From: Streptomyces tailanensis
Lineage (GTDB): Bacteria; Actinomycetota; Actinomycetes; Streptomycetales; Streptomycetaceae
NCBI RefSeq assembly: GCF_008386495.1
Contig: NZ_VTHJ01000015.1
Coordinates: 98,440 to 162,439, forward strand
Direction: 5' to 3'
DNA length: 64,000 nucleotides
Position 1 is the first letter of the stretch; each line of letters opens with the position of its first letter. A program made the translations under genes and the position numbers. The notes below the pieces were generated by a model that saw nothing but the letters and a program-made list of their open reading frames with translations, did no database searches and was not told the origin of the DNA. Below are positions 53,499-63,695 of this stretch, piece by piece.

Positions 53499-53918
53499 TC
53501 AGGCCTCGGTCGACTCGGACTCAGCGGCAGCCTCGTCCTTCTTCTCGGCCTTCTTCTTCTGGGTGATCGCCTCACCCTTGCCCTCGTCGTCGCCGCCGAG
53601 AGCCTCGAAGGACGGACGCGTGGACTTCGGCTCGGCGACAAGGAGCGGCGCCGGGGCGGCCTCGCCCTTGAACTTCTGCCAGTCGCCGGTCTTCTTCAGG
53701 ATGGCGAGCACGGGCTCGGTCGGCTGCGCGCCGACACCCAGCCAGTACGCGACACGGTCCGCGTCGACCTCGATGACCGACGGGTTGTACGTCGGGTGGT
53801 ACTTGCCGATCTCCTCGATCGCACGGCCGTCACGACGGGTACGGGAGTCGGCGACGACGATGCGGTAGTGAGGCGAACGGATCTTGCCCAGACGCTTCAG
53901 CTTGATCTTGACTGCCAC
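53499..53918 (-). CDS. rpsP: 30S ribosomal protein S16
   Basis: The 139-residue S16 starts [22 protein letters not shown] from a GTG with GGAGAA upstream. About 75 residues match the usual protein; the remaining tail is Lys/Glu/Ala-rich with KKKAEKKDE, a common actinobacterial extension. It begins the rpsP-khpA-rimM-trmD operon. Confidence 0.96.
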   Translation of the reverse strand: MAVKIKLKRLGKIRSPHYRIVVADSRTRRDGRAIEEIGKYHPTYNPSVIEVDADRVAYWLGVGAQPTEPVLAILKKTGDWQKFKGEAAPAPLLVAEPKSTRPSFEALGGDDEGKGEAITQKKKAEKKDEAAAESESTEA

Positions 53919-54317
53919 GGGAGTGGGTTCTCCTGGATTTGACGTGGTTGGGCACGGCGAGAAAAGCCGCGTGGGGTTGCGGTACCCGAGTGCCCGATGG
54001 ACGCGTCAGCCGGAGGAGAGAGGGGTCCTGTGCGGCTGTCGAGTACAGCTAGCCATTCTGCCACACCCTGCGGGTCACGCTTGCCGCGAGGGTGCACGCG
54101 GGCACGCCGAAACGCCCGCCCGCCCCAACTGCGGGCAGTCGTGCCGCTGGGGCGGCACGGGTGGGCGCAGCGGCACCCTGTCAGCGCCGATAAGCGAAAC
54201 CCGCGGCCCGGCCAAGCCCGGCGCCGGGTGCCGCCGAACCCACCCTGCACTGCGTACCCATACGGCTCGCTGACGTACGGCTGCCACGAGCAGCCGTCTT
54301 CTCAGCTCGGCCCAGGG
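53919..54317. other. Gap between rpsP and the SprT-like gene
   Basis: No coding frame is convincing. The stretch contains the second dispersed repeat at 54128-54202 and should hold the rpsP promoter near 53960-54060. Confidence 0.5.
54128..54202. repeat. Dispersed intergenic repeat, copy 2
   Basis: This copy shares ctgcgggcagtcgtgccgct and gtgggcgcagcggcacc with 41553-41672, and ends alike with agcgaaaccc, but lacks the roughly 40-base inner block. GTGCCGCT pairs with AGCGGCAC. Confidence 0.75.
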
Positions 54318-54914
54318 TCAGGCCGCGCCCACGACCTCCGGGATCCGGAACGGCTTTCCGCAGCCGCCGCAGACGATGGGGGCCTGGGCGAGTACGGACG
54401 GCACGACCCGGACGTTGCGGCCGCAGTCGCAGACGGCCTTGACGCGGACGCCGCCGCCGGAGGAGCCGTGGCGGGCGGCCGGGCCCCGGAAACTGCGGGC
54501 CGTGTCCGCGGAGGTCGCGGCCGTGTGGGCCTTGAGCGCGCGCTGCAGTCTGTCGATGGTCGGGCGGTAGCGACGCTTCGCCTCGGGGTTGAGCGTGACC
54601 AGCGAGAAGCCGCTGCTGGGGTGCGGTTCCTCGGGGTGGTCGAGGCCCAGTTCCTCGGCGATCGCGAGGAATCTGCGGTTGTGGTAGCGGCCGGCCCGGG
54701 AGGTGTCGCGGACTCCGCGAGCGGCGGCGATGCCGTGGACTGCTTCATGGAGCAGTCGCTCGAAGGAGAGTTCGTGCCCGCAGGCGGACGACGACTCCCC
54801 GATCAGGGACTCGGGAGCGGCAAGATCCGGCAGCTCGGGGTGGTACCGCTGAATGTCGGCCCACGCCTGCGCCAGTTCTGCGGCGAGAACAGGTGGTGTC
54901 TGTGTCGTGCTCAC
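54318..54914 (-). CDS. SprT-like zinc metalloprotein
   Basis: A 198-residue protein with the HExxH-type motif HEAVHG (about residue 70) followed by RYHNRRFLAIAEELGL, and a C-terminal zinc ribbon with CDCGRN and CGGCGKPF. This is the plan of SprT-like proteases that act on DNA-protein crosslinks in eukaryotes; the bacterial role is unknown. A GTG at 54914 is preferred but no ribosome site is clear; the frame extends 21 codons further. Confidence 0.72.
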   Translation of the reverse strand: MSTTQTPPVLAAELAQAWADIQRYHPELPDLAAPESLIGESSSACGHELSFERLLHEAVHGIAAARGVRDTSRAGRYHNRRFLAIAEELGLDHPEEPHPSSGFSLVTLNPEAKRRYRPTIDRLQRALKAHTAATSADTARSFRGPAARHGSSGGGVRVKAVCDCGRNVRVVPSVLAQAPIVCGGCGKPFRIPEVVGAA

Positions 54915-55078
54915 GTAATGACAACGAGCCGGAGTGCCCCTGTGTTCCGATTCCGGGCCATCCCAAATAATTTGCACGTACCCGTCAGTTGCCGCTAGTG
55001 CGTCCTGACGAGGGCGGGTGCGCTGATCTGCGGAGAAGCCTCACAGCTCCTCCCAAGGCGGTACGTAGTAACACGTAC

Positions 55079-55113
55079 GCCCCGACGCGTAGACGGGGTC
55101 CGCGCGTCGGGGC
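55079..55113. terminator. Hairpin after proS
   Basis: Eleven-base perfect arms GCCCCGACGCG and CGCGTCGGGGC flank a 13-base loop, 62 bases beyond the proS stop. Confidence 0.75.
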
Positions 55114-55174
55114 ACCTGTGGTCGTCAGATGCGCAAGGGGCGTTTCGGTCGCTCTCCCGACGGAACGGATCGCT

Positions 55175-56590
55175 CTAGTAAGCGCGCGCCACGACAGCGA
55201 CGTTACCGGGTGCGTCATAGGAGTCGGGCACCGACCCGTCCTCGGCGACCAGACACCGTACGGTCACCGCGTGCTCCCCGAGCTTGGTCTCGCCATCCTC
55301 GCCGAGGGTGGACCAGGGGATTCGCGCCCAGCCGTCGGCCGTGGCGGCCTCGATCGCCTCGTCGATCGTCGACACCTCCGTCGTACGGGACTCGCGGCGC
55401 TCGCGCGACTGCGTCAGGAGCAGCGCCTGGTCCTCTTCGAGGATCGTCGGCAGCAACTCGACGAGGGAGTCCAGGTCCACCGGCTCCTTGCCGCCGGGGA
55501 TACGGCGGGCGAGCATCGCGGTGCCGTTCTCCAGGTCACGGGGGCCGACCTCGATGCGTACGGGGACGCCCTTGAGTTCCCAGTCGACGGCTCGGCGGCC
55601 GAACGGGATGTCCGTGCGGTCGTCCACCCGGACGCGTACGCCCGCGGCCTTGAGCCGGTCGCCGAGCTCGCGGACCTTGGCCAGAACCGCGTCGTCACCC
55701 TTGATCGCGAGGACGACGGCCTGGACGTGCGCCAGCCGGGGCGGGACGCGCAGACCGTTGTCGTCGCCGTGCATCATCACCAGCGCGCCGATCATGCGCG
55801 TCGTGGAGCCCCAGGAGGTCTGCCAGACGAGCTCCTGCCTGCCTTCCTTGGACAGGTACTGGGTGTGGAAGGCCTTGGCGAAGTTCTGGCCCAGTTCATG
55901 GCTGGTGGCCATCTGGAGGGCCTTGCCGTCGCCCATCATGCCTTCGAGGGTGAGGGTGTTGATGGCGCCCGCGAAGCGCTCCTTGACCGTCTTGCGGCCG
56001 GGGACGACGTCCATCGCGAGGACGTTCACCATGAAGTCCTCGTAGACCTTCCGATGGATGTGCGCGGCGAAGTCGCGCGCCTCCTCGTACGTCGCGTGCG
56101 CCGTGTGGCCCTCCTGCCACAGGAACTCGCTCGTGCGGAGGAAGAGACGGGGCCGCAGCTCCCAACGGACCACGTTCGCCCACTGGTTGATCAGCAGCGG
56201 CAGGTCGCGGTAGCTCTGGATCCACTTCGAGAAGTAGTCGTTGATGATCATCTCGGAGGTGGGCCGGACCACCGCGGGCTCTTCGAGGTCCTTGCCGCCG
56301 CCGTGCGTCACGACCGCCAGCTCGGGCGCGAAGCCCTCGACGTGCTCGGCCTCCCTGGTCAGGTACGACTGCGGGATCAGGAGGGGGAAGTACGCGTTCT
56401 GCGTGCCCGTCTCCTTGATCCGGGCGTCCATCTCCTGCTGCATCCGCTCCCAGATCCCGTACCCGTACGGTCGGATGACCATGGTGCCGCGCACCGGCCC
56501 GTTGTCGGCCAGTTCGGCCTTGGTGATCAGGTCCTGGTACCAGCGCGGGAAGTCGTCCGCCCGGGGCGTGAGAACGGGTGCTTTTGCCAT
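55175..56590 (-). CDS. proS: Prolyl-tRNA synthetase, archaeal/eukaryotic type
   Basis: The 471-residue class II synthetase has motif 1 GPVRGTMVIRPYGYGIWERM, RPTSEMIINDYFSKWIQSY, then RTSEFLWQEGHTAHA (motif 2), and ends with VARAY. These forms lack the editing insertion of standard bacterial ProRS and match type 3 (archaeal/eukaryotic) enzymes. It charges tRNA-Pro. Streptomyces normally also has a longer bacterial-type enzyme elsewhere, so this may be a second or transferred copy. ATG 56590 is preceded by no clear ribosome site. Confidence 0.93.
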   Translation of the reverse strand: MAKAPVLTPRADDFPRWYQDLITKAELADNGPVRGTMVIRPYGYGIWERMQQEMDARIKETGTQNAYFPLLIPQSYLTREAEHVEGFAPELAVVTHGGGKDLEEPAVVRPTSEMIINDYFSKWIQSYRDLPLLINQWANVVRWELRPRLFLRTSEFLWQEGHTAHATYEEARDFAAHIHRKVYEDFMVNVLAMDVVPGRKTVKERFAGAINTLTLEGMMGDGKALQMATSHELGQNFAKAFHTQYLSKEGRQELVWQTSWGSTTRMIGALVMMHGDDNGLRVPPRLAHVQAVVLAIKGDDAVLAKVRELGDRLKAAGVRVRVDDRTDIPFGRRAVDWELKGVPVRIEVGPRDLENGTAMLARRIPGGKEPVDLDSLVELLPTILEEDQALLLTQSRERRESRTTEVSTIDEAIEAATADGWARIPWSTLGEDGETKLGEHAVTVRCLVAEDGSVPDSYDAPGNVAVVARAY

Positions 56591-56791
56591 GGCGCGATGC
56601 TACGGGGCCACGTTGCGGGAATGTGAATTCTTTTGCCTGCGCACAGACAGCTCACAAGCCGGTGTCCGAGACCTCTGGACGGCGCGCCGGGCGCGGAGTT
56701 ACCTGACATACGGGGGGAGTGCGAGCGCACTGCCACGGGGGCCCAGACAACGGGCACAGCGGCAACTCTCGGCGGATTGGGGCGCTTTCAT
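56591..56791. other. proS-methyltransferase divergent gap
   Basis: The 200-base gap must hold both promoters. I see no T-box elements that might link proS to uncharged tRNA-Pro. Confidence 0.4.
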
Positions 56792-57652
56792 ATGACACCT
56801 ACGCTCGTGCGGCAGCGACTGCCTCGCGCGGGAGCGACACCTCGCGTGGACCAGTGCACACGCGCGCGTGACTGGGCCGAGATTCAGGAACGGATGCTGG
56901 TTCCGCTCTACGAGGCGGTCTACCGGCGGCTCGACGTGGGCGCCGGTACACGGCTGCTCGGCCTCGGCTGCGGATCGGGGCTGGCGCTGCTGATGGCGGC
57001 GTCGCGGGGCGCCTCGGTCACCGGAGTGGACACGTCCTCACCCGAACGGATGACGCTCGCTCGGGAGCGTCTGCTGCCGGAAGGATGGGGTACACGCGCG
57101 CGGGCCGACGCCCGGGTCGTCGACGGCACCCCAGAGGACGCGGCCGCCGCCCCCGGCGACCCGCGGTACAACCTGGTGACCGCCTTCGAGCCGATCGGCT
57201 GCCTGGCCGGGGACTCCGAAGGCCTGGGCGACCTGCTCGCCACCGCGACCCCGCTCGCGGAACGCGGCACCCCCGTGGTCCTCGCCGGCTGGGGTCCACC
57301 GGAACGCTGCGCCACGTCCGCCGTGCTCCGCGTGGCGGCGAAACTCACCGATCCCCTGCGCAGTACGGGGAGTTGGCGCCCCGCCCTGCGGGACGACCTC
57401 GAAGAGGTCGCCCAGCGGGCCGGTCTGCGGCCGGACGGCTCCGGACGCGTGGCCTGCCCCTTCGGATACGCCGACGTGGACAACGCCGTACGGGGACTGC
57501 TGTCGACCGGCTTGTTCGACGCGGCGATCGCGGCCACCGACCAGGCCCAGGTCGACAAGGAACTGACCGAAGCCCTGCACCCGCACCGGCGCCGGGACGG
57601 CACGGTGTGGATGCCGAACGTGTTCCGCTATCTGATCGCGCGGACGCCCTGA
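56792..57652 (+). CDS. Class I SAM-dependent methyltransferase
   Basis: The 286-residue protein has a SAM-binding motif LLGLGCGSGLALLMAASRGA, the acidic VTGVD after strand two, and a C-terminal segment that could define substrate choice. The target molecule is unknown. The ATG at 56792 lies after TTGGGG, a weak site; the frame extends upstream without family similarity. It is convergent with ffh across a strong shared terminator. Confidence 0.85.
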   Translation: MTPTLVRQRLPRAGATPRVDQCTRARDWAEIQERMLVPLYEAVYRRLDVGAGTRLLGLGCGSGLALLMAASRGASVTGVDTSSPERMTLARERLLPEGWGTRARADARVVDGTPEDAAAAPGDPRYNLVTAFEPIGCLAGDSEGLGDLLATATPLAERGTPVVLAGWGPPERCATSAVLRVAAKLTDPLRSTGSWRPALRDDLEEVAQRAGLRPDGSGRVACPFGYADVDNAVRGLLSTGLFDAAIAATDQAQVDKELTEALHPHRRRDGTVWMPNVFRYLIARTP

Positions 57653-57680
57653 GACCACGCAGGCGCGATGCCGACACCAC

Positions 57681-57708
57681 GCCCGTGCCGTCCGCGCACG
57701 GCACGGGC
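57681..57708. terminator. Bidirectional hairpin between methyltransferase and ffh
   Basis: Eleven-base perfect arms GCCCGTGCCGT and ACGGCACGGGC with a six-base loop, between the two convergent stops. Confidence 0.85.
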
Positions 57709-57729
57709 GCCGCAACACCTCTTGAACCG

Positions 57730-59280
57730 TCAGCCCATGAACTTCTTGAACTCGTCCGGCAGCTCGAAGTCCTGACCGCCCTGCTGGCCCGGCAGGCCGA
57801 ACGCGCCGCCCTCGGCTGCGGCGGCCCGGCGGGCGGCCTCCTCCTGCTCCTGCTGCTTGCGCTTCATCGGGTTGCCGGAGCGCTGCTTTCCCTTGGCCTT
57901 CTTCGGCTGCTTCTTCGTACGGCCGGGACCGCCACCCATGCCCGGCATGCCGGGCATCCCGGGCATGCCGCCGCCCTGGGCCATGCGGGACATCATCTTG
58001 CGGGCCTCGAAGAACCGCTCGACCAAGTTCTTCACCGCGCTGACCTCGACGCCGGAACCCTTGGCGATACGGGCGCGGCGCGAGCCGTTGATGATCGTCG
58101 GCTCCTGGCGCTCGCCCGGGGTCATCGACTTGATGATCGCGGCGGTGCGGTCGACGTCCCGCTCGTCGAGGTTGTTGATCTGGTCCTTGATCTGCCCCAT
58201 GCCGGGCAGCATCCCGAGCAGCTTGGAGATGGACCCCATCTTCCTGACCTGCTCCATCTGGGCCAGGAAGTCGTCGAGCGTGAAGTCCTGACCCTTCTTG
58301 GACGCCAGCTTGGAGGCCATCTTCTGGGCCTCTTCCTGGCTGAAGGTCTTCTCCGCCTGCTCGATCAGGGTGAGCAGGTCACCCATGTCGAGGATGCGCG
58401 AGGCCATCCGGTCCGGGTGGAACGCGTCGAAGTCGTCGAGCTTCTCGCCGTTCGACGCGAACATGATCGGCTTGCCGGTGATCTGCCGGATCGACAGGGC
58501 CGCACCACCGCGGGCGTCACCGTCGAGCTTGGACAGCACGACACCGTCGAAGCCGACGCCGTCGCGGAAGGCCTCGGCCGTGTTGACCGCGTCCTGACCG
58601 ATCATCGCGTCGACGACGAAAAGAATCTCGTCGGGCGAGACGGCGTCCCTGATGTCCGCCGCCTGCTGCATCATCTCCTGATCGATACCGAGGCGACCGG
58701 CCGTGTCGACGACCACGATGTCGTGGACCTTCGACTTCGCGAACTCGATGGAGTCCTTGGCGACCTTGACCGGGTCACCGACGCCGTTGCCCGGCTCGGG
58801 GGCGTAGACCGCGACGCCCGCGCGCTCGGCGACCACGCTGAGCTGGTTGACCGCGTTCGGACGCTGGAGGTCACAGGCGACCAGCAGCGGCGAGTGGCCC
58901 TGCTCCTGCAGCCACTTGCCGAGCTTGCCCGCGAGGGTCGTCTTACCGGCACCCTGGAGACCGGCCAGCATGATCACGGTGGGGGGCTGCTTGGCGAAGC
59001 GGAGACGGCGGGTTTCGCCACCGAGGATGGTGACGAGCTCCTCGTTGACGACCTTGAGGACCTGCTGGGCGGGGTTCAGCGCCCGCGAGACTTCGGCCCC
59101 GAGCGCGCGTTCCTTGACGTTCTTGATGAAGCCCCGGACGACCGGGAGGGCCACATCCGCTTCGAGGAGCGCGATGCGGATTTCGCGAGCCGTGGCGTCG
59201 ATGTCCGCCTCGCTGAGGCGCCCCTTGCCGCGCAGGTTCTTGAAAGTCGCTGAGAGGCGATCGGAGAGCGTATCGAACAC
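57730..59280 (-). CDS. ffh: Signal recognition particle protein Ffh
   Basis: The 516-residue GTPase has the N domain, the G domain with GLQGAGKTT and VVVDTAGR, and a Met-rich M domain ending GMPGMPGMPGMGG and KKFMG that binds 4.5S RNA and signal sequences. It targets nascent membrane proteins to FtsY. The GTG at 59280 is preferred; the longer frame is spurious. The last 60 residues include a basic and Glu/Gln-rich extension typical of actinobacteria. Confidence 0.96.
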   Translation of the reverse strand: MFDTLSDRLSATFKNLRGKGRLSEADIDATAREIRIALLEADVALPVVRGFIKNVKERALGAEVSRALNPAQQVLKVVNEELVTILGGETRRLRFAKQPPTVIMLAGLQGAGKTTLAGKLGKWLQEQGHSPLLVACDLQRPNAVNQLSVVAERAGVAVYAPEPGNGVGDPVKVAKDSIEFAKSKVHDIVVVDTAGRLGIDQEMMQQAADIRDAVSPDEILFVVDAMIGQDAVNTAEAFRDGVGFDGVVLSKLDGDARGGAALSIRQITGKPIMFASNGEKLDDFDAFHPDRMASRILDMGDLLTLIEQAEKTFSQEEAQKMASKLASKKGQDFTLDDFLAQMEQVRKMGSISKLLGMLPGMGQIKDQINNLDERDVDRTAAIIKSMTPGERQEPTIINGSRRARIAKGSGVEVSAVKNLVERFFEARKMMSRMAQGGGMPGMPGMPGMGGGPGRTKKQPKKAKGKQRSGNPMKRKQQEQEEAARRAAAAEGGAFGLPGQQGGQDFELPDEFKKFMG

Positions 59281-59383
59281 GGCGGTGTCGGTCCTCGGAG
59301 TCGGGGGCAGTCTGGATTGCCCTCCAGGGTATCTGTCTGGGTGTGGTTGGGTCTCCACCCTGTGGACAACAGAGACGGAGCCC

Positions 59384-59416
59384 ACGGGTACGGGACCGAC
59401 AAGGCCCGGTACCCGT
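59384..59416. terminator. Hairpin after glnD
   Basis: ACGGGTACGGG (59384-59394) pairs with CCCGGTACCCGT (59405-59416) with one bulge, 20 bases past the glnD stop. Confidence 0.7.
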
Positions 59417-59435
59417 CGTCCCCGTATCGCCGTGC

Positions 59436-61886
59436 TCAGCCGCGCAGCGTCTCCTCCAGCTTGCGTGCCACGGCCGCCGCCTCGTCGCCCGGCAGCGGAG
59501 TCCCCTTCGGTCCGGTCACGTAGAAGGCGTCCACGGCGTTGGCGCCCAGCGTGCTGACGTGTGCGCTGCGCACCCGTACGCTCGCGTCCTCCAGGGCCCG
59601 TCCGATGCGGTGCAGCAGACCGGGGGCGTCCTGGGCGCGCACCTCGATGACCGTGGCGTGCCGGGAGGCGGCCGCGGCCACCGTGACGCGCGGCGGGGGC
59701 GCGACCACGCCCCGGCGCCTCGGATAAGCCGCGTCACGCTCCGCCAACCGCCCCGCGATGTCCAGCGAGCCGTCCAACGCCCGCACCAGATCAGCCCGCA
59801 GCCGGGCCGCCTGCGGCAGCGAGCCGTACTCGGCGGCCACCCGCCAGTTCAGCAGCAGGACGGAGCCCTCGACGCCGTCCGGCAGGTCGAGCGCGCTCAG
59901 CTCCGCCGTGCGCACGGTGAGCCGGTGCATGGCGAGGACGCCGGCGACGGCGGGCAGCACGCCGGCCTGGTCGGGTACGGCGATGAGGAGCTCCACACCG
60001 AGCGGCTCCGGGTCGGCCTTCTCGTCCTTCTCCTCGGCGGCCGCCTCCGTCTGCGCGCGCAGCGACAGCACCGGCCCTCCCGTACGGAACGCCTCGATGG
60101 CGAGCCGCTCCTCCTCGGCGCTGGGCACGGCGGGCTCGGGCTCCTCGGGGGCGTCCCCGGCGAACACCGCGGCGACCCGCTTGACCAGCTCGGACACGAG
60201 GGAGGCCCGCCATGAGGACCAGGCGGCGGGCCCGGTGGCCAGCGCGTCCGACTCGGTGAGCGCGTGCAGCAGCTCCAGCGTCCCCGGCGAACCGACCGCC
60301 TCCGCCACCGACCGTACGGTGGCCGGGTCCTCCAGGTCGCGGCGCGTGGCCGTGTCGACGAGCAGCAGATGATGCCGTACGAGCGTGGCGATCACCGCCA
60401 CGTCCTCGCGGTCGAAGCCGATCCTGGCCGCCACGTCCTTGGCGATGATCTCGCCCGCCACGGAGTGGTCGCCGGGCCAGCCCTTGCCGATGTCGTGCAG
60501 TAGCGCGGCGACGAGGAGCAGGTCCGGCCGGTGGACCCGGCGGGTCAGCTCGGAGGCGCGGACGGCGGTCTCGATGAGGTGCCGGTCGACGGTCCAGATG
60601 TGCACGGCGTTGCGCTGCGGACGGCAGCGAACCCGCTCCCAGTCGGGCAGCAGCCGGGTGATGACCCCCTCGGCCTCCAGCGCCTCCCAGACGTCCACGG
60701 TCGGCCGCCCGGACCCCAGCAGGGTGACGAGCTGTTCGCGGGCCTCGGCAGGCCAGGGCGTCGGCAGTGGCCGGGCGGCGGCCGCGAGGCGGCGTACGGC
60801 GTGCAGGGACAACGGGAGTCCGGCCTGGGCGGCAGCGGCGGCGGCGCGCAGCGGCAGCACCGGGTCCCGCTCGGGCCGGGCGGCGCGCGCGAGCACGGCC
60901 TCGCCGTCCTGCTCCACCACGCCCTCGGCCAGCGGCGAGCGCTCGGGGGCCGGCTTGCCTCCGCCGAGCATGGCGCGCAGCCGGGGCCGCACGGCGCGCG
61001 ATCGCAGCACGCGCCCCACTTCACGCCAGGTGACGTCACTGGCGTACGAGATGACCCGCGCGGCCTCGTACACCTGGCGAAGCAGTGTGTCGGCGTCCAG
61101 CAGGCCGAGCTCGGCGGCGACCTGGTCCTGTTCCTGGAGCGCGAGCCGGTCGGTGGCACGCCCGGTGGTGAGGTGGAGGGCGTCGCGTACGTCGAGGAGT
61201 CGGCGGCGGGCGTCGGCGAGCCCCTCGCGCGGGGCGTCGGCGAGCCAGGAGGCGGCGACGGCCCGCAGAGCGGTGGCGTCGCGCAGCCCGCCCCGGGCCT
61301 CCTTCAGGTCGGGCTCAAGGAGGTACTGCAGTTCACCTTGCCGCTCGGCCCGCTCGGCGCACAGCTCCTGGAGTTCCGGGAGGCGTTTGGGTGCCTGGTT
61401 GCGCCAGTCGGCGAGGACGGCGGTGCGCAGTCCGGCGGTCAGGCCCAGGTCTCCGGCGAGGTGCCGGGCGTCCAGCAGCCCCAGGTGCGCCTTGAGGTCC
61501 TCGCTCGCGGTCTTGCGGGCCTCGGCGGGGGTGCGGACGGAGTGGTCCAGGGCGAGCCCCAGGTCCCAGATGGGGTACCAGATGCGGTCGGCGAGGGCGG
61601 CCACGGCCTCCTCGTCGGTCCCATCGTGCAGGAGCAGCAGATCGAGATCGCTGCGCGGCGACAGCTCACCGCGCCCGTACCCCCCGACGGCGATCAGTGA
61701 CACCCCGCGCAGTTCCGAGGCCCCGGCGCCGAAGAGGCCCGCGAGCCAGTCGTCCGTGAGCTCGGCGAGGGCGGCACGGCGCGGCGGCCCGGACTGCGCC
61801 CCCTCCTGGAGGAGGTGCAGCCGGGCCGCCGCGTAGCCGCTGGGTCCCGAGTCCTCTGCTTGCGTACGTGCGTCCGTACTCGTCAC
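59436..61886 (-). CDS. glnD: PII nucleotidylyltransferase/uridylyl-removing enzyme GlnD
   Basis: The 816-residue enzyme has an N-terminal nucleotidyltransferase (GGYGRGELSPRSDLDLLLLHDG), the HD domain (LLHDIGKGWPGDHSV), and two C-terminal ACT domains (around VELLIAVPDQAGVLPAV and IEVRAQDAPGLLHRIG). In Streptomyces it adds AMP rather than UMP to GlnK in response to nitrogen supply, by established knowledge of this genus. It ends the amtB-glnK-glnD operon. Confidence 0.96.
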   Translation of the reverse strand: MTSTDARTQAEDSGPSGYAAARLHLLQEGAQSGPPRRAALAELTDDWLAGLFGAGASELRGVSLIAVGGYGRGELSPRSDLDLLLLHDGTDEEAVAALADRIWYPIWDLGLALDHSVRTPAEARKTASEDLKAHLGLLDARHLAGDLGLTAGLRTAVLADWRNQAPKRLPELQELCAERAERQGELQYLLEPDLKEARGGLRDATALRAVAASWLADAPREGLADARRRLLDVRDALHLTTGRATDRLALQEQDQVAAELGLLDADTLLRQVYEAARVISYASDVTWREVGRVLRSRAVRPRLRAMLGGGKPAPERSPLAEGVVEQDGEAVLARAARPERDPVLPLRAAAAAAQAGLPLSLHAVRRLAAAARPLPTPWPAEAREQLVTLLGSGRPTVDVWEALEAEGVITRLLPDWERVRCRPQRNAVHIWTVDRHLIETAVRASELTRRVHRPDLLLVAALLHDIGKGWPGDHSVAGEIIAKDVAARIGFDREDVAVIATLVRHHLLLVDTATRRDLEDPATVRSVAEAVGSPGTLELLHALTESDALATGPAAWSSWRASLVSELVKRVAAVFAGDAPEEPEPAVPSAEEERLAIEAFRTGGPVLSLRAQTEAAAEEKDEKADPEPLGVELLIAVPDQAGVLPAVAGVLAMHRLTVRTAELSALDLPDGVEGSVLLLNWRVAAEYGSLPQAARLRADLVRALDGSLDIAGRLAERDAAYPRRRGVVAPPPRVTVAAAASRHATVIEVRAQDAPGLLHRIGRALEDASVRVRSAHVSTLGANAVDAFYVTGPKGTPLPGDEAAAVARKLEETLRG

Positions 61887-61912
61887 CCAGCGACTCCTGT
61901 TCTTCTGTTCGG

Positions 61913-63537
<1,625 letters not shown>

Positions 63538-63642
63538 TGCCGGTATCTCCTCGTGGTCGGAACGGCCCGTGCGGATGCTGAAGCTTGGGGGAGCTCTCGG
63601 GGAGGGCCGACTGTGCTCAGGAGATTGGCGCAGCACCGTTTC
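63538..63642. other. amtB leader
   Basis: No gene is seen. The RBS GAGGAGATACCG precedes the TTG start. Confidence 0.4.
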
Positions 63643-63659
63643 ACAGGGAGATTGGAAAT

Positions 63660-63695
63660 GTTTCCCGGACGTGACGAAGGCTCGTGTCGCGTTAC
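63660..63695 (-). promoter_or_regulatory. GlnR-type box upstream of amtB
   Basis: On the minus strand GTCAC-GTCCGG-GAAAC (plus 63660-63675) matches the actinobacterial GlnR element GTnAC-n6-GAAAC exactly. A second, weaker copy, GTAAC-GCGACA-CGAGC (63680-63695), lies just upstream. GlnR turns on amtB-glnK-glnD in nitrogen limitation in this genus, so the site fits the operon well. Confidence 0.75.

Noticed and set aside
56591..56791. T-box riboswitch upstream of proS
   Set aside because: The conserved T-box sequence, specifier loop and antiterminator could not be found.
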